Below the pieces are notes generated by a model. It did not search any database. It was given only the letters and a program-made list of their open reading frames with translations, and had not been told where the DNA came from. A program made the translations under genes and the position numbers. 64,000 nucleotides of DNA, taken from positions 158,850,134-158,914,133 of the forward strand of contig RSEF01000002.1 of NCBI GenBank assembly GCA_003993805.1. Reading direction: 5' to 3'. This DNA comes from Himantopus leucocephalus. Its lineage: Eukaryota > Chordata > Aves > Charadriiformes > Recurvirostridae. This document shows positions 1-11,748 of the stretch, piece by piece (positions within the stretch are counted from its first letter, which is position 1; every line of letters starts with the position of its first letter).

Positions 1-324
1 AGCCCCTTCCAGTGCCTAAAGGGGCTCCAGGAGAGCTGGTGAGGGACTTTTTAGCAGGGCCTGTTGCAATAGTTCAAGGGGTAATTGTTTTAAATTAAAG
101 GAGAGTAGATTCAGATTAGATAGAAGGAAGATGTTTTTTACACTGAGGGTGGTGAGCCCCTGGCCCAGGTTTCCCAGAAAGGTGGTGGCTGCCCCAATCC
201 TGGAGGTGTTCAAGGCCAGCTTGGACGGGGCTTTGAGCAACCTGATGTAGTTGAAGATGTCCCTGCCCATGGCAGGGTGTTGGACTCGATGGCCTTTAAA
301 GGTCCCTTCAACCCAAACTATTGG
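1..324 (+). repeat. CR1 LINE 3' fragment (plus)
   Basis: The segment reads as the CR1 3' untranslated tail. Near its end is the typical wording for a valueless 5'-truncated copy: a 'ggtgaggcactgg'-like stretch, 'ttcaaggccagcttgga', 'ctttgagcaacctgatgtag', then 'ggtcccttcaacccaaac'. The terminal ATTCTATG octamers have decayed. The element starts left of the window. Any reading frame inside it is not a host gene. Confidence 0.88.
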
Positions 325-369
325 GTGATTACGTGAAAGCGAGCCTAGGTGAGCTTATCGAGCACCCTG

Positions 370-455
370 TCTCTGCCACATCACTTGGGAGGCTGTTCCA
401 GTGAATGATTGTTCTCACTGTAAACATTTTTTCTTATATCAAGGTGAAATCATAT
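370..455 (-). repeat. CR1 LINE fragment (minus)
   Basis: The stretch 'cttgggaggctgttccagtg' followed by a 'gttctcactgtaaac' segment matches the antisense of the CR1 3' tail, in the part that mirrors 'cactggaacaggctgcccag'. It lies tail-to-tail with the plus-strand CR1 just to its left. It is short and diverged, and the borders are approximate. Confidence 0.55.
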
Positions 456-2959
456 CTCTATATAGACACTCATATATATCATGATAGATGATTCATATCT
501 ATATGACAGCTACATATTCGTATCTATATATATTCATATCAAGATTAATCATGTCTGTATGAACCTAGTTTTTTATTTATGGTTCAAAAGTAACCACATT
601 TAATATTTTAAAAAATGCATCCTTTCTTCATCCTCTCTTAATAAAATGTTTTTCACTGTCTTGGCATCTCTTTGGGGAAGGGGATCTTCAGGACTGCAGC
701 TGAGCATTTACTGTTGCAGGTGGCCTGTCCTGTCTGTCTGCTCTTACTGGTGCTGTCCGTCACCTTTGGCGCGCTCTGCGGTTAGAGCTGAGCTGGGTGG
801 AGAGGTGTTTAGTAACAAGCAATAAAGTGCTTGACTCCTCTGATCTGTGCCCTACCGTCTCTGCCTTGCAAGCATCCATTCCCTTAGTAACTAAAAAGCC
901 CTCTAAATGGAGGAAGAAATGGCATCAGAGGCAGAAAATCTGCAGCTCGTACCCCACAGGCTGCTCCTCTGCCAGGGCAGGATCTTTCCTTCATGTTCCT
1001 TTTTCCATTGCTCGTTTTTAATTTAGGTCTCAACAGCTCATGCAGTAATCTCCTACCTTCCATTTGGTCACTGATATTTTCAGCCTGTCCCCTCGTCCTC
1101 ACGAGTTATTCTCACTGAAGCCAGACAGATTTAGCTCTTCTAATCTTACCTGGTGAGTCAGTGCCACTGACTCCTGAGCTGGTATGTCGCTTACATTCAT
1201 GTCCTGTGTGAGTACCCTTCTCTTGTTGAGGTGTTCCCGGAAAAAGGACACACGGTTGAATGTGATGTCTGCGTAAAGATGTCTCTGATGGTGGGTGTGA
1301 GGGACTTTCTTCAAGGATTAGGAAGCACAGACCTTAGGGAGACATTGTTATTTTTCACTGGTATTTTCCCAGGTCCTTGCAATCTGTAGTTTAGGATTTC
1401 TGGACTGTTCACACCATTGCAGTAGACACAGTGGAGCTGCTGTCTATGAAGTTGTCTGATCTCTCCAATCCCTTTTATACATTTTAATTCCACAGTATTT
1501 AGTGGTAATAAATTATGTCATTTACTTGTGCTTTATATTAAAAAGCATTTTTTAAGCCTGCTGCTGAAATTTCATTGGGTATTCCGAATTCCTTTGTTTT
1601 TACAAACATGGAATAGTCATCTCCTATAAAGTTATTAATGGCATGAAAAGACAAAAAGATGTCCCTTCCCTTCCCCTCCCGCATTTGAAGGCTCCTAACC
1701 TTCCCTCATTATGGAACTATTAAATATTTACTGTCAGTGATTTTGAATAAGATCAGGCCTTATGCAGTCCTCCGCAGAACCCTACTTCTTCGTTCTTCAC
1801 AGATGACCAGTGCTTGACCTCTGCTAGTTCTTAGCTGGTAGAATACACACCTAAAATGAGCATTGTATGGTGTGAGTAAGAATGTCTGATGATAACAAGT
1901 TTCATGTTTTGCAAAAGTCTGCTTATTAGATCTTTATGGTTACTGTATCAGCCAAGTTTGGAGTCTTGTCAAAGAATGAAATAGGGGTGTGTTTGTTTTT
2001 TGAGAGACCTAATTTTCCTAAATTTCCTAATTTTGCCGCCTGTTCCTGGGTGGGGAATATCGCAGATCAATTGTTACGTCTGAGATGAGCCATTGCTGGG
2101 TGGCAAGTGGATCCCTGGTTCTAGGGGAAAAAGTGCTAGAAGAGAAGAATACCCTGGGAAGTCACTGGTAAGGGTGATTGCCAGGGCCGGGATGGAAGCT
2201 GTGCCGTCCCTGCTGCTAGGGCAACTCTTTGCTGCATGTCCAGAGTGTCACACATCATGGCAGTCAAGGCAGCTCTGAAGCAGCCTTAGGACAGATGCGC
2301 TTTTGGGAAGAAACAACTTACTGGTTTAGTGCAAAAAGCAGTGCCTGGACTGTAATGTCAAATATTGAATATAAAACTGAAAGGCCATTATAGGGCTACT
2401 GGATCCAGTTCCTTCTTTCTCAGGTTCATATTCGTGTCAATTATTCTTTTTGTAGAGCTGAAACAAACATTCAACAGTTTGGTTTCTTACCACACTTTTT
2501 GTGGGAAAACATTTGCTTTGGGAGTTTGAAATCTTCTTTCCAGCCTAAATATATTCTAGCAGTGTCTTTAATTAGGTCTGGTTCCTCCTTGGTGTTTTGC
2601 TTTTTCAGTGTATGTTGATAGACATAAGGTTATTAACCCTTGGTTGTTAACCCTTGCAGTTGACTTTTCTGGCAAATTTCCCCATAGTTTCAGTCTAGTT
2701 TCTATGAATTTGTGAAATCCACGGGTTTTTTTGTTTCTCTTTCAGTTAGTTTACACAATCAGCTTACTGTGCAACTGAAAGTGACTTTCTGTAACCAGTG
2801 ACGTTGGATATTCCTCGTTCGTTGTCAAAAATAGCAATCCTGTCCTATTGATTCAGGCACTGGGCAAAACCATCAGCTATCTTACTTAGAAATACCTGGA
2901 TCCTGTTATTAGAATACTCTCTAGTCCTTGTCTGGAGACCTGGTTTCCCATCATGTTTG

Positions 2960-3190
2960 CAAGCTTTTGTGTTGAATATAGATACAAGTCTTTAGAGCAT
3001 TACTAAAATCCAGTGAGACTGGAAGAAAAAAGGTGCCATTTGTAGTTAGATCCTAATAGACTTCTTCATGCAGGAAGCGTTAGTCTGGTCTATAACTGGT
3101 TTTAAGGTGTGCTATCAATGACATGCAATGCTCTCTCGTGACTACCATGTTTCTCTGTCTCACTTGGATAATCCTTGCCTTTCAATACTT
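2960..3190 (-). repeat. possible ancient CR1 (antisense)
   Basis: Around 3000-3190 the order of short words ('gcattactaaaatccag', then 'ggtctataactgg', 'ccatgtttctctgtct', 'ataatccttgcctttcaatacttgg') follows the antisense of CR1 reverse-transcriptase sequence, but with heavy decay. This is a pattern judgement without an alignment, so confidence is low. Confidence 0.3.
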
Positions 3191-3359
3191 GGATTTTACT
3201 TAGTCTCTAGGGCTTGCCCAGGGGACGATGTACTTACAGTCTCTCTAGGATCAGGGATTTCCTTGTGATGATCCCAGCAGCTTTCTGCTACGCTGTTGAC
3301 TGGGCACCGAAGGACATGGCACGGAACCTCATTTTAGTTCTGCGTTTCCTGTGGTGTTG

Positions 3360-3428
3360 TTTTGGTTTGGTTTTAAATTTAGTTTAAACTTGGTTTAAAC
3401 TTTTGTTTTAAACTAAGTTTAAACTTAG
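3360..3428. repeat. TTTAAAC-rich palindromic patch
   Basis: A 70-base AT-rich patch carries several TTTAAA units. It ends in a perfect 16-base palindrome at 3413-3428 (CTAAGTTT followed by AAACTTAG). It is probably simple sequence in an intron; no gene function is inferred. Confidence 0.6.
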
Positions 3429-4534
3429 CAGCATGTGAAGCCCCACAGGCTGTTGCTTCAGTCATCGTAGAAAGTGAAGGAGGATTTGAAGGGGGTTTAA
3501 GGAAAGCAAGTCTCCTGCTTCTTTTGCTGCCCACGCCGTGGCCCAACGTAGGGCAAGCAGACCTGATGTTGAAGCTAGATGCCTCTGCAGCAGCCGCTCT
3601 CTGTTCTGGACTTTATTTCCAGAGAAGTGACATCTGGAGTTCAGCAAATTTGGTTCTCTCCAGGAGTCTGTGTACATTTCTGTCACTTAGCTCACCAGCT
3701 CCTTGGCCCTTGGCCCTGACAGATCCCTGAGAGAGTCCTGTCTATCCCGTTCCTTGCCCTGTATCCTACCACACACTCCCTGTCTTCCTTTTCATCACTG
3801 GGGCCACGTGAACAGTTTGTGCTGGTGTCTGAATATAAGCAATTCCAGTTCAAGTTTGACCAAAAGTTTTGCTGTGGGAAGTGGGCATAATTTGGTGTGT
3901 AGAGGTGGGAGGTAGGAAGGAGAAGAGACTTCTGGATTGCACAGCTACACTCCTGAGCCTGCCTGTGCCGAGGGGAGAAGAGGAGGGAGCCAGCTGGACA
4001 ACACAGATGGCTTTTCTGGAATCAGGCATTGATTTCCATCCATAGAGCAAAGCCACGTGTCTGTCAGAGTGTTCTGGGAGAGGTGCCATTCTCGTTGCTG
4101 CATGCTACATTGGGGTGACCCTTAATCTTCCAGAAGTTGTATGGAATTGCAGCCCAAAGGGAGCCATGTGGTAGAGCTGAGCTGTGATGTGAACGCTGTC
4201 CTTGTTTCTTTACCCAGTCCCATTCCACGGCTGCTCAGTTTACTTGTGGTGGACATCTCATTCCGATGTGTTCATTACAGGCAAACTGACTCTTGGTCTT
4301 GAGGTACGGTTCAGGACTGAACTGTGAAAAAGTGTTCGTTTGTTTAAATGTACTGTGACTTTGGTGCCTTTGAGGCATGGATACCACAGCTGACACAAAT
4401 GTGTGAGCAGGTGCATGCAGATAGATTTATACTCTTGTGCTTATTCTTTAAGTAGTCATCCCTTGTTCTTCAAGATGCTTTGGGTGTCCTCCCGGTCTGC
4501 ACTGACCTGTAACCTGTGTCCGTTCTGCTTCCAG

Positions 4535-4624
4535 TTGACGCTGACTATTGTGCGGCAGACAGGGGGGCTGGGCATCAGCATCGCAGGGGGCAAGGGCTCC
4601 ACCCCCTATAAGGGTGATGATGAG
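4535..4624 (+). CDS. SCRIB: SCRIB PDZ1 exon a
   Basis: Ninety bases, phase 0 at both ends, after a CTTCCAG acceptor and before a GTAAGA donor. It encodes 30 residues starting LTLTIVRQTGG, with the GLGI ligand-binding loop and ending KGDDE. It corresponds to the first beta strands of PDZ1. Confidence 0.93.
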
Positions 4625-7600
4625 GTAAGACCCCGGACTCTGTAATTATTGAAGCACCCGCTTCCAGGGACTAGTTTTCCGTAGTGGGAGGTTGGATGTC
4701 TGTAGGTGTCAGCTTTGTGGCTGGGCTTTCAGGGCAGGGTGGGAGCAGCCCTCACCCCAGCCCGGCGCGGGAGACTGGCAGGGCTGAGCAGGCTCCTGCC
4801 CCTGGAGCACAATGCCTTGTACCTTCCCGCTCCTGACCCTGGAGAGCGGCCATGAGAACAACTGTTCTTCCCATCTGCGTCCTGATGTGGAGGACTCACA
4901 CGGCAAAGAGCATGGTGGTGTCTTCCACACGTGTGGTGGCATCAGCTGCATCATGTTCTCGTCCCACTGGAAAAAGATTAAAGCAGCGTTCCCTTTTCCC
5001 CTTTGTCACCCGTTGGGTAGCCCCGCAATGGGATTTCTTTCCCCTCTCTACCAGCTCCTGAATGGGGTGCTGTGGCTGTCCTGTCCCTACATCCAGGGTA
5101 CAGGATTGGCGAGGGATTTCCCCTTTCCCTTAAGCTGAATGGGGTGGAGTGGTCTCGCTACGCTTTAGAGGGTTGAGGAATGGGCTCCACCTCTTCTAAC
5201 AAGTAGTTTTGTTTCCAGGGCATCTTTATTTCCCGTGTGTCAGAAGAGGGTCCTGCAGCTCGTGCAGGGGTGCGTGTTGGGGACAAGCTTCTGGAGGTAA
5301 GAGCCTAGCTACTGTGAAGAAGTGAATGCTTCTAATGACTTCTGAGTGGAGGGAGAAGTATGGTTTGGTATTTATTTGCATCAGCCTAGTCTGTAGGACA
5401 AATTAAGCATCAGGAGCTGTGCAAGAGCAAAACAAAATCCCCCTGGCTCAAAGAGTTAGTTGTTTAATTAACGTTACCATTAATCTTTTGCTGCTTTATA
5501 AGGGCAGAATTTGCTCCTGCGTTCACTCTCCCCCAGCGCTGACATGTTGTGTGACCCAGGTGGGAAGAAGTATTCAGCAGTGTGTGCCTCCATCCCCAAC
5601 AGGCTGACCGACCAGCCAGCCTCTACGCACCCGCTTTCCTGGGTGGGGCAGAAGTGGACCTTGTAAGCTAACTTCTTAACCAGGGAGCCAGCCATATGCT
5701 CTACTTGCCTGTCTTCAAGTTATTTAAAAACACGATTAATCATACAGGATTGAGATGCATTTGAGGAAGGATTGATTGTGTTATGGAGGGAGTGGATGTC
5801 ACTACAGTGCTGGACAGAGATCAGAGGAATAAGTGGTCTGTATTTGGGGCGCTGGCCTGTGTTTGTACGATCTGGTGTCTCTAGGTATCTCATGCACTAC
5901 TCACTGCAGCCTACACATTAGCAGCGGAGGCTGCTAATAAAATTCTATGTGGTTCTGTAATTAAAAGTTTTTATATTGCTTCATGAGAAAACCTTGATTC
6001 TGGAGTTTCAAAAGTTACCTTGTTCACTTCTGCAGTTATCATAGGATTGTTTTGATAATTCCATGAAGTTTAATTCCAAAAAGGAATATGCACTTGATCT
6101 AGCCTGATCTCTTGTATGTTTTAGGGTCTTAAGTGTCACCAAGCATCCTTGTGCTGCATGGATCATACTGCATTTTGCTGCAGAGTGACTTCCAAAAGGG
6201 AGTCAGATCTTGAAGATGTTGAGAGATGAACGATTATTCCTTTTCCCAACAGTTAAATTCATGGCACCCTACTATTTCATGTAAAGTCGATTCCTCTTCG
6301 GTTACAGCTTTGGGAAAACATACATATATTTTTTTTTTTCACTTCTGATTCACTTCCCATGATGCTCATTCATTTATGCCTCCTGTAAAAGTGGATGTAC
6401 CCTCAAAACATAACTCAGATTTGTCATATTCCTTCTAAAAGACTGTCTTATGCCCACAGTAACGTGTGGCTGAGGCACATCACGCTTGGGTTCCGTTCTC
6501 ATTGGCTATGAATTGTAAGGAATACCTGTTCACCCCTAGGGCAGGGATACAGAGCTTTGCTAAGTAGTGAAGGCCATCATGGGAAGAAACCTTAAACGCC
6601 ATAAAGTGGAGGAGATAGATTTGAACATCTAGTTTTCTGGCTGAGAGCCAGTCTTTCCTGTAAGCGTGTGTTGATATGAAATGAGGTAACTGCTATGAAA
6701 AGAAGATTCTTCAGTTCATGGGCCCCCACTTTGCATTTCTTGAGTTTTCTGATCTGGCCTTACTTTCTGAAATCAGGGAAGCAAGAGTGGAGGGAATCAG
6801 GTTGCTTCCCTGAGAGCTGCAGAACCTGGTGTCCTCCCTGCAAGTACTTCACTGGTTTTGTTTGGACGGGAGGGAAATGGGTGTTTCAGGGTATGAGGAG
6901 GTAGATGTCCTTGATGGTGAACAAGAAGTTGCGCGACCTGAGTTGTACTGAGATTTGTTAGGGGGTTAGTTCTGGGTGAGGGTTATCTGTCTGGCCGTTT
7001 GTTGCCTGCAGGGATGGTACAGGTGATAGGGGAGCTGGAGCTCGCCGTGGGGGGTAAAATCCCTCTGAAGGGGCCTTTCCTGTGCTTGACTGGGGCTGCC
7101 CTGGCCTGGGACAGGCGGCACGTGCTGTGGGAGCCTCCTGTGCTGTGCCAGTGCAGGGGAGCTCCCCTGCAGGAGGCGGGTGAGGTTGGTACTTCTGCGG
7201 GCCCAAGGTGTGGACCTGGCTCTGCAGGGGATGAGCTGTGCTTCCCCCAGGCAGCAGTGGCTAAGGCTGGAGCTGTCTGTGCAGGCTGCTGGAAGAACCC
7301 ACCGAGGTAAGGGCTGTGCCTGGCTCTGTCTGTCTCCAGGTGAACGGTGTGTCCCTGCACTGTGCGGAGCATCATGTGGCAGTGGAAGCTCTGCGTGGAT
7401 CAGGAAGCTCCGTCTCCATGACAGTTCTGCGGGAGCGGATGGTGGAGCCGGAGAATGCAATCACTGTCACACCGCTGCGCCCTGAGGATGACTATAGCCC
7501 TCGTGAGAGGAGAGGTGGTCTACGCTTCCCAGAGCGACCTGAGGGGGCACCTCCCACTGAGAGATACTCCACCTGCCTCATGCGCAACGAGAAGGGCCTG

Positions 7601-8209
7601 GGCTTCAGCATTGCTGGTGGCAAAGGCTCTACACCCTACCGGGCTGGTGACATGGTCAGTAATGATTCCCTGGGGAAAAAAGGTGCTCGATCCCCGAGTC
7701 TCCGCACTACTTGTGGGAGCAGCGCAGGGTCTTCCTCACCCACGGGCACACAGCAGCAGAGCACGGCCCTGGGCTGGGGGCCAGGCGGGCTCTGAGGGCT
7801 AGAATCCACTCTTAAGTCGGGGAAGGAGAGAAGGAGGTGGGGCTGGGGCTCACAATCCCTACCAGTGACATTTAATCTTGCTGCTGTCCTCGTGACATAG
7901 CCTCTTGGCCACATGAAAGCTTTGCTGCAGCTGGAGGTTTTGCAGGTGGCTCTAGAAGCAGAAGAGGGTTTGTGTGGAGTGAGGAACAAATGGGAAGTGC
8001 CAGGGCAGGGGAGGGCTCTGCCAAGGGGAAAGGGCTGCGACCTGCCTGGTATCCAGGAGCGATTCTGGAAAGCCAAGCCCTGGTGAGGGGAAGCACAGGC
8101 TGCTCTGACCCTTCTGACTGTGTTTCAGGGGATCTTTATCTCACGGATTGCGGAGGGTGGTGCAGCCCATCGGGACGGGATCCTGCACGTAGGAGATCGG
8201 GTCATCTCG
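4535..8209 (+). CDS. SCRIB: SCRIB (Scribble) middle part: PDZ1 and first half of PDZ2, on the opposite strand to the rest of the gene
   Basis: Four exons (4535-4624, 5219-5296, 7340-7654, 8129-8209), all phase 0 and all with AG/GT borders, join to 188 residues. PDZ1 begins at its first residues with a GLGI carboxylate-binding loop and the run SIAGGKGSTPYKGDDE. The PDZ1-PDZ2 linker (MVEPENAIT, then LRPEDDYSPRERRGG) is diagnostic of SCRIB among LAP and DLG proteins. PDZ2 has GLGFSIAGG and GIFISRIAEGG, and stops before its last strand and helix. SCRIB is a cortical scaffold of the Scribble/DLG/LGL polarity module, and its PDZ domains bind C-terminal tails of partners such as beta-PIX and VANGL2. 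The family has four PDZ domains; the rest of PDZ2, PDZ3, PDZ4 and the tail are not in the window. The strand is opposite to the LRR exons at 12379-45360, and the flip coincides with a scaffold gap. I read it as the same gene on a misplaced contig. Confidence 0.93.
5219..5296 (+). CDS. SCRIB: SCRIB PDZ1 exon b
   Basis: Seventy-eight bases, phase 0, acceptor TTTCCAG and donor GTAAGA. It encodes GIFISRVSEEGPAARAG followed by VRVGDKLLE, the central strands and first helix of PDZ1. Confidence 0.93.
5297..7339. other. SCRIB intron within PDZ1
   Basis: Two kilobases between two PDZ1 exons. I see no exon, RNA gene or clear repeat. The stretch 6310-6341 is T-rich, and 6983-7310 is GC-rich with overlapping chance reading frames on both strands. 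Confidence 0.6.
7340..7654 (+). CDS. SCRIB: SCRIB exon: end of PDZ1, linker, start of PDZ2
   Basis: A 315-base exon of 105 codons. It begins VNGVSLHCAEHH (end of PDZ1) and continues through the SCRIB-specific linker EDDYSPRERRGG. It ends in PDZ2 with GLGFSIAGGKGSTPYRAGDM. The donor is GTCAGT, a weaker form, chosen because the next exon resumes with GIFISRIAEGG in phase 0. The frame stays open past the donor to 7795, but that extension is intronic. Confidence 0.93.
8129..8209 (+). CDS. SCRIB: SCRIB PDZ2 exon b
   Basis: Eighty-one bases, phase 0, acceptor TGTTTCAG and donor GTGAGT. It encodes GIFISRIAEGGAAHRDG and then LHVGDRVIS. The following exon, expected to begin with an INGVD-like run, is not found before the gap at 11612. 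Confidence 0.92.
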
Positions 8210-11200
8210 GTGAGTGTGGGTGTGCAGGGAAGGGGTCTGATTCAGCTCCCTGCCCTTCCTCATACAGAGGCTTTTTTTCTGTCATTGAAGCTGGATTTTA
8301 GGGATCATTTTTTCAGCTCCTGAGCCTCTGGGAGAGCATTTAATCTTGGTGGTTCTGCCCCTGCCTGTGACTGGTGGTGGGTGCAGTTAATGCCTCCCCT
8401 TTCCCCAAGCGCTGCGTGTGAGCCGCAGTCCGGGCTGTACTGGAGAGACGATACGACAGCGCTGCCCTAGCCTGGTGTCCCTCCAGAGCCTGGCAGGACA
8501 GCCTGGGTGGGCACGGCGTGTGGGGAGGGCAGCACCTTGGGGCACAGCTGACCGTCTCCCTGCAGAGAGTGGGGTGGCAGGGGTCAGCATGGGCTGGAGT
8601 GGGGAGATGCTGCTTGGGTGTGGTGTGGGGCTGGGCAGGGTGCACCGCAGTGCTTCCCCCTGCTTTCGTTTGAAACTTCGGCCCCAGTTCCCCTCCTGTT
8701 TGTGCCAGTGGTATGGATCTCACTGCTGCCTCTAACCTCAAGTCTCTCTGCCTAACGTGTCACTCGCTCCCCGTTCTGCGGGGAGAGTCTGCTGAGTCTC
8801 CTGACCCTCTTCCCAAGCTCGCATGCTGCCTCCGAGTGAAAGCTCCTGCATCCTGGTGCTGGTGGTGGGTTTCTGATCCAGCTGTTGTGGTAAGAGCACG
8901 TGTTACCACACGGCTGGCGTGAGTAAACACTGATACAGCCTTGTCAGTGCTGGCTTCTGTCTGCTCTATCCCTAGGCTGGGGGCTGTGTTGTATTTGCTC
9001 TGGCACAAAATTTTAGTGGAGCTCTGGCCCAGGTCCGACATTCGTATCTTGGCAGGAGACTTGAACTGGTACAGCATCTCTCCCTCCTTGCTAGTGCTCC
9101 ACCCTCTTCCCAAAATCAAGCCCTGACCCTGATTGTTGCTAGACAGCCTAAATTATTTTGGGTTTGCTCACTTTTTGATGCTTCGCTGGTACAGAGGCAT
9201 GACTGAGAGGCGTAACTGCAGGCAGACAGCCTGTCACGTGGTGTTGATTTGCTCTACCTGTGGCAAGGAGGAAACACAAGATATCTGAATGGAGTCAAAA
9301 GTCAAACCTGTCTCCACCCCCATTAGGAGCTCTATTTATATCTGTGGGCAGCTTCATAGGAAAAGCAGATCTAATTCCCTAGTAATAGCTTGCAGTGTCT
9401 TCAGATTGCAGTGTATGGGCTCAGGGCTTACAGAACTCAGGGCCTGTGTTAGATTTTAATGTGGATGAAGGCCTTGCTGTCGATAGTCCTCTGACACACC
9501 CCGCTGCAATGATGAGTGCAGTGTTATTGCATAGGTAGGAAATATGTCCGTGCTTGAATGCACAGTCCTCTGCTCTCGGGGATGTTACCTGTGCTGGGGT
9601 GTGTGCAGTCACAGAGGCTTTGGTGCTGAGCATCAGCTGCAGCTCAAATCTTGTGCTCAGTTATGATGAAAGCAGGAACAAATTATTATCTTCCAGGAGA
9701 ACACTTACCTAGTCTGGACTATTCACATAAATTCTGTGCCCTCCAGCGAGTGTCTGACTGTCTCTTCTCCAGCAGCCGTCCCTCCTGGCAGCAGTTGCCG
9801 TTCTGCCTTTCCTGCCTGTGGGGTTCACTGCCAAGTATGATATCCATGTAGTGGTAGTGTTACATCCTGAGGCCTCTCATATCTTCTCGGTGGTATTCGT
9901 CCTCAAGAATATCTGCTTGCTGTAAGAGATGCAGGAGCAGCTGTGTGAGTTTCACTCTGTATCTGTCAAAATCTGGTGCCAGGTTAGAGCTGTGGGGCTG
10001 CCCTGGACCAGTGATACTGGATGTTAAGAGAGTGTCTGTCACTTCAGAGCAGTGCCCGCATAGCAACGCATAAATTCCCTTTGGGGAAAGCTTTTCGGGA
10101 TGTGCTGATTCCTGGGACGTGCAGTGCGGGTTGCATGTGTTCCCCTGTATCTGCATGGGGAAGGCAGGAGGCCCTCGTTAGGGAACAGGCGGTTTCATAG
10201 GTCCAGCAGGCAGAGGCCCATTTCGAAAGCCATAGTCTCCTAGTCATGCCTCAGTTCTCACTTTGCCAAAGAATTTTTGTTTTCTTAGGAGAAGAAATAC
10301 AGCACAGCTTCATACTCTTCCCCTGTGCTCTAAATCATCCTGGACTTCTCTGCAGGGGAAGGACTGGGGTAGCTCCTTTTACTTTCTTAAGGGAGCTTTG
10401 AGTACATGGATTGAAGAGCCCAGCCTAGATCTCTTCAAAGTTAATACCCCACAAAACTCACCAGTGATTGACTACTAACTCTGAAGCTTTGGCCATGTTC
10501 TAGTGCGTCTTGAGAGTCATCACAGGTATCTTGAGAGTCATTTTGGTAGTAGAAGACATGGGGCAGGGAGCTGCAAGGGGGGAATGTTGGAGAGTTTGAA
10601 TCATTTGAATGGATGGGAGTCTAGCAGGGAAGGGTGCAGGATTTGGAGTGGTGGCTAAGGGCAGATATTTTGTTGGGGTAGGATTGGGAGTAGACTGAAG
10701 AAAACTGATTCTGGGGGAGATTTAGGACAGTAATAGCACCAGGCGACACATGGGGGTCCTGATGAGAGCAGTCTGATCACTAAGAAATTTGCCAGAGTAA
10801 TGTAACTCCCTGGCACACAGAAAAATGTGTGGAGCTGGGAAAGGACAGAGGACACTCTTTCCTTTCCTCTGGGCATGTGGATAGCCAAACTGCACTGGTT
10901 GCCCTTGTTCTCTTGCTAAGCGGAGACATAGCAGTAAAGGCCACTGACAACTAGTTGTCCAAAAGCTGGACAAAAAAGCATCGTGGTTGCCAGGTAATGG
11001 AGAAGTTAATGAGTAAAATGCCATCAAGGGCTGACTCAGGGAGTTCCTGTGTCCCTGTTCACTAGTCTGGGGAAGTACTACTGTGTACTTTCGGTCTGAC
11101 CATTCTCATCTTCTTGTCAGTGGCAGAATAATAGCAAAATGGCAAAATAACAGGTGAATGTATGAAGTCAAGAGTGCTGCTACAGCAGATCTGTCTGTGG

Positions 11201-11258
11201 AGTGTGTTGGGCCTTGGTCGGGTGATAAGAACCTAATGGCCAAGTCTCTTCTTCATGT
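8210..11258. other. SCRIB intron after the PDZ2 exon
   Basis: Three kilobases with no supportable exon. The reading frames present are short and match nothing I recognise. The next SCRIB exon should follow to the right on this contig, or on the contig that truly follows it. No clear repeat was seen before the CR1 at 11259. Confidence 0.55.
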
Positions 11259-11611
11259 CACAGAATCACAGAATGGTCAGGGTTGGAAGGGACCTCTGGA
11301 GATCATCTAGTCCAACCCCCCCTGCCAGAGCAGGGTCACCTACAGCAGGTTGCACAGGATGGTGTCCAGGGGGGTTTTGAATGTCTCCAGTGTGGGAGAC
11401 TCCACAACCTTCCTGGGCAGCCTGTGCCAGTGCTCTGCCACCCTCAAAATAAAGAAGTTCCTCCTCATGTTTAGATGGAACTTTCTATGTTCAGGTTTGT
11501 GCCCATTACCTCTTGTTGTGTCGCTGGGCACCACTGAAAAAAAAGACCGTTCCCATCCCCCTGGCACTCTCCCATTAAGTATTTGTAAGTATTGATAAGA
11601 TCCCCCCTCAG
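11259..11611 (-). repeat. CR1 LINE 3' end (minus), cut by the scaffold gap
   Basis: Starts with the reverse complement of the CR1 3' terminus (two ATTCTGTG octamers) and 'ggttggaagggacct'. Read on the minus strand, the piece next to the gap encodes the last CR1 ORF2 residues, [12 protein letters not shown], and then the 3' untranslated tail. The copy is truncated by the gap. Confidence 0.93.
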
Positions 11612-11711
11612 NNNNNNNNNNNNNNNNNNNNNNNNNNNNNNNNNNNNNNNNNNNNNNNNNNNNNNNNNNNNNNNNNNNNNNNNNNNNNNNNNNNNNNNNN
11701 NNNNNNNNNNN
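11612..11711. other. scaffold gap of exactly 100 N
   Basis: One hundred consecutive Ns, the usual placeholder for a gap of unknown size. The SCRIB coding strand flips across it, and the CR1 tails on its two sides point in opposite directions. Confidence 0.99.
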
Positions 11712-11748
11712 AAGGTCCCTTCCAACCTTAACGATTCTATGATTCTAT
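11712..11748 (+). repeat. CR1 LINE 3' terminus (plus)
   Basis: The first 37 bases right of the gap are the very end of a plus-strand CR1: 'ggtcccttccaacctta' followed by two ATTCTATG-type octamers. It is in the opposite orientation to the CR1 at the left edge of the gap. Confidence 0.9.

Larger units (their letters stand above)
456..4534. other. SCRIB intron upstream of the PDZ1 exons
   Basis: Four kilobases without a recognisable exon on either strand. It lies just before the first PDZ1 exon, so it is read as SCRIB intron. It holds AT-rich simple sequence at about 430-560 (ATAT/CATATC runs), a possible very old antisense CR1 stretch around 2960-3190, and a TTTAAAC-rich palindromic patch at 3360-3428. 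The acidic linker exons of SCRIB expected upstream of PDZ1 are not seen here. If the contig continues past the left edge, they should lie there on the plus strand. Confidence 0.6.

Noticed and set aside
7655..7795. Extension of the open frame past the SCRIB exon at 7340-7654
   Set aside because: The residues after the GTCAGT donor match nothing, and the next PDZ2 exon resumes in phase at 8129.
4535..8209. The PDZ exons as a separate PDZ gene convergent with an LRR gene
   Set aside because: The linker EDDYSPRERRGG and the two PDZ sequences are specific to SCRIB, which is also the LRR gene here. One gene with a misoriented contig is simpler.
8713..8800. A frame with an LTAAS run that resembles part of the missing PDZ2 exon
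   Set aside because: Only five residues match. The preceding INGVD-like sequence is absent, and the phase and acceptor do not fit.
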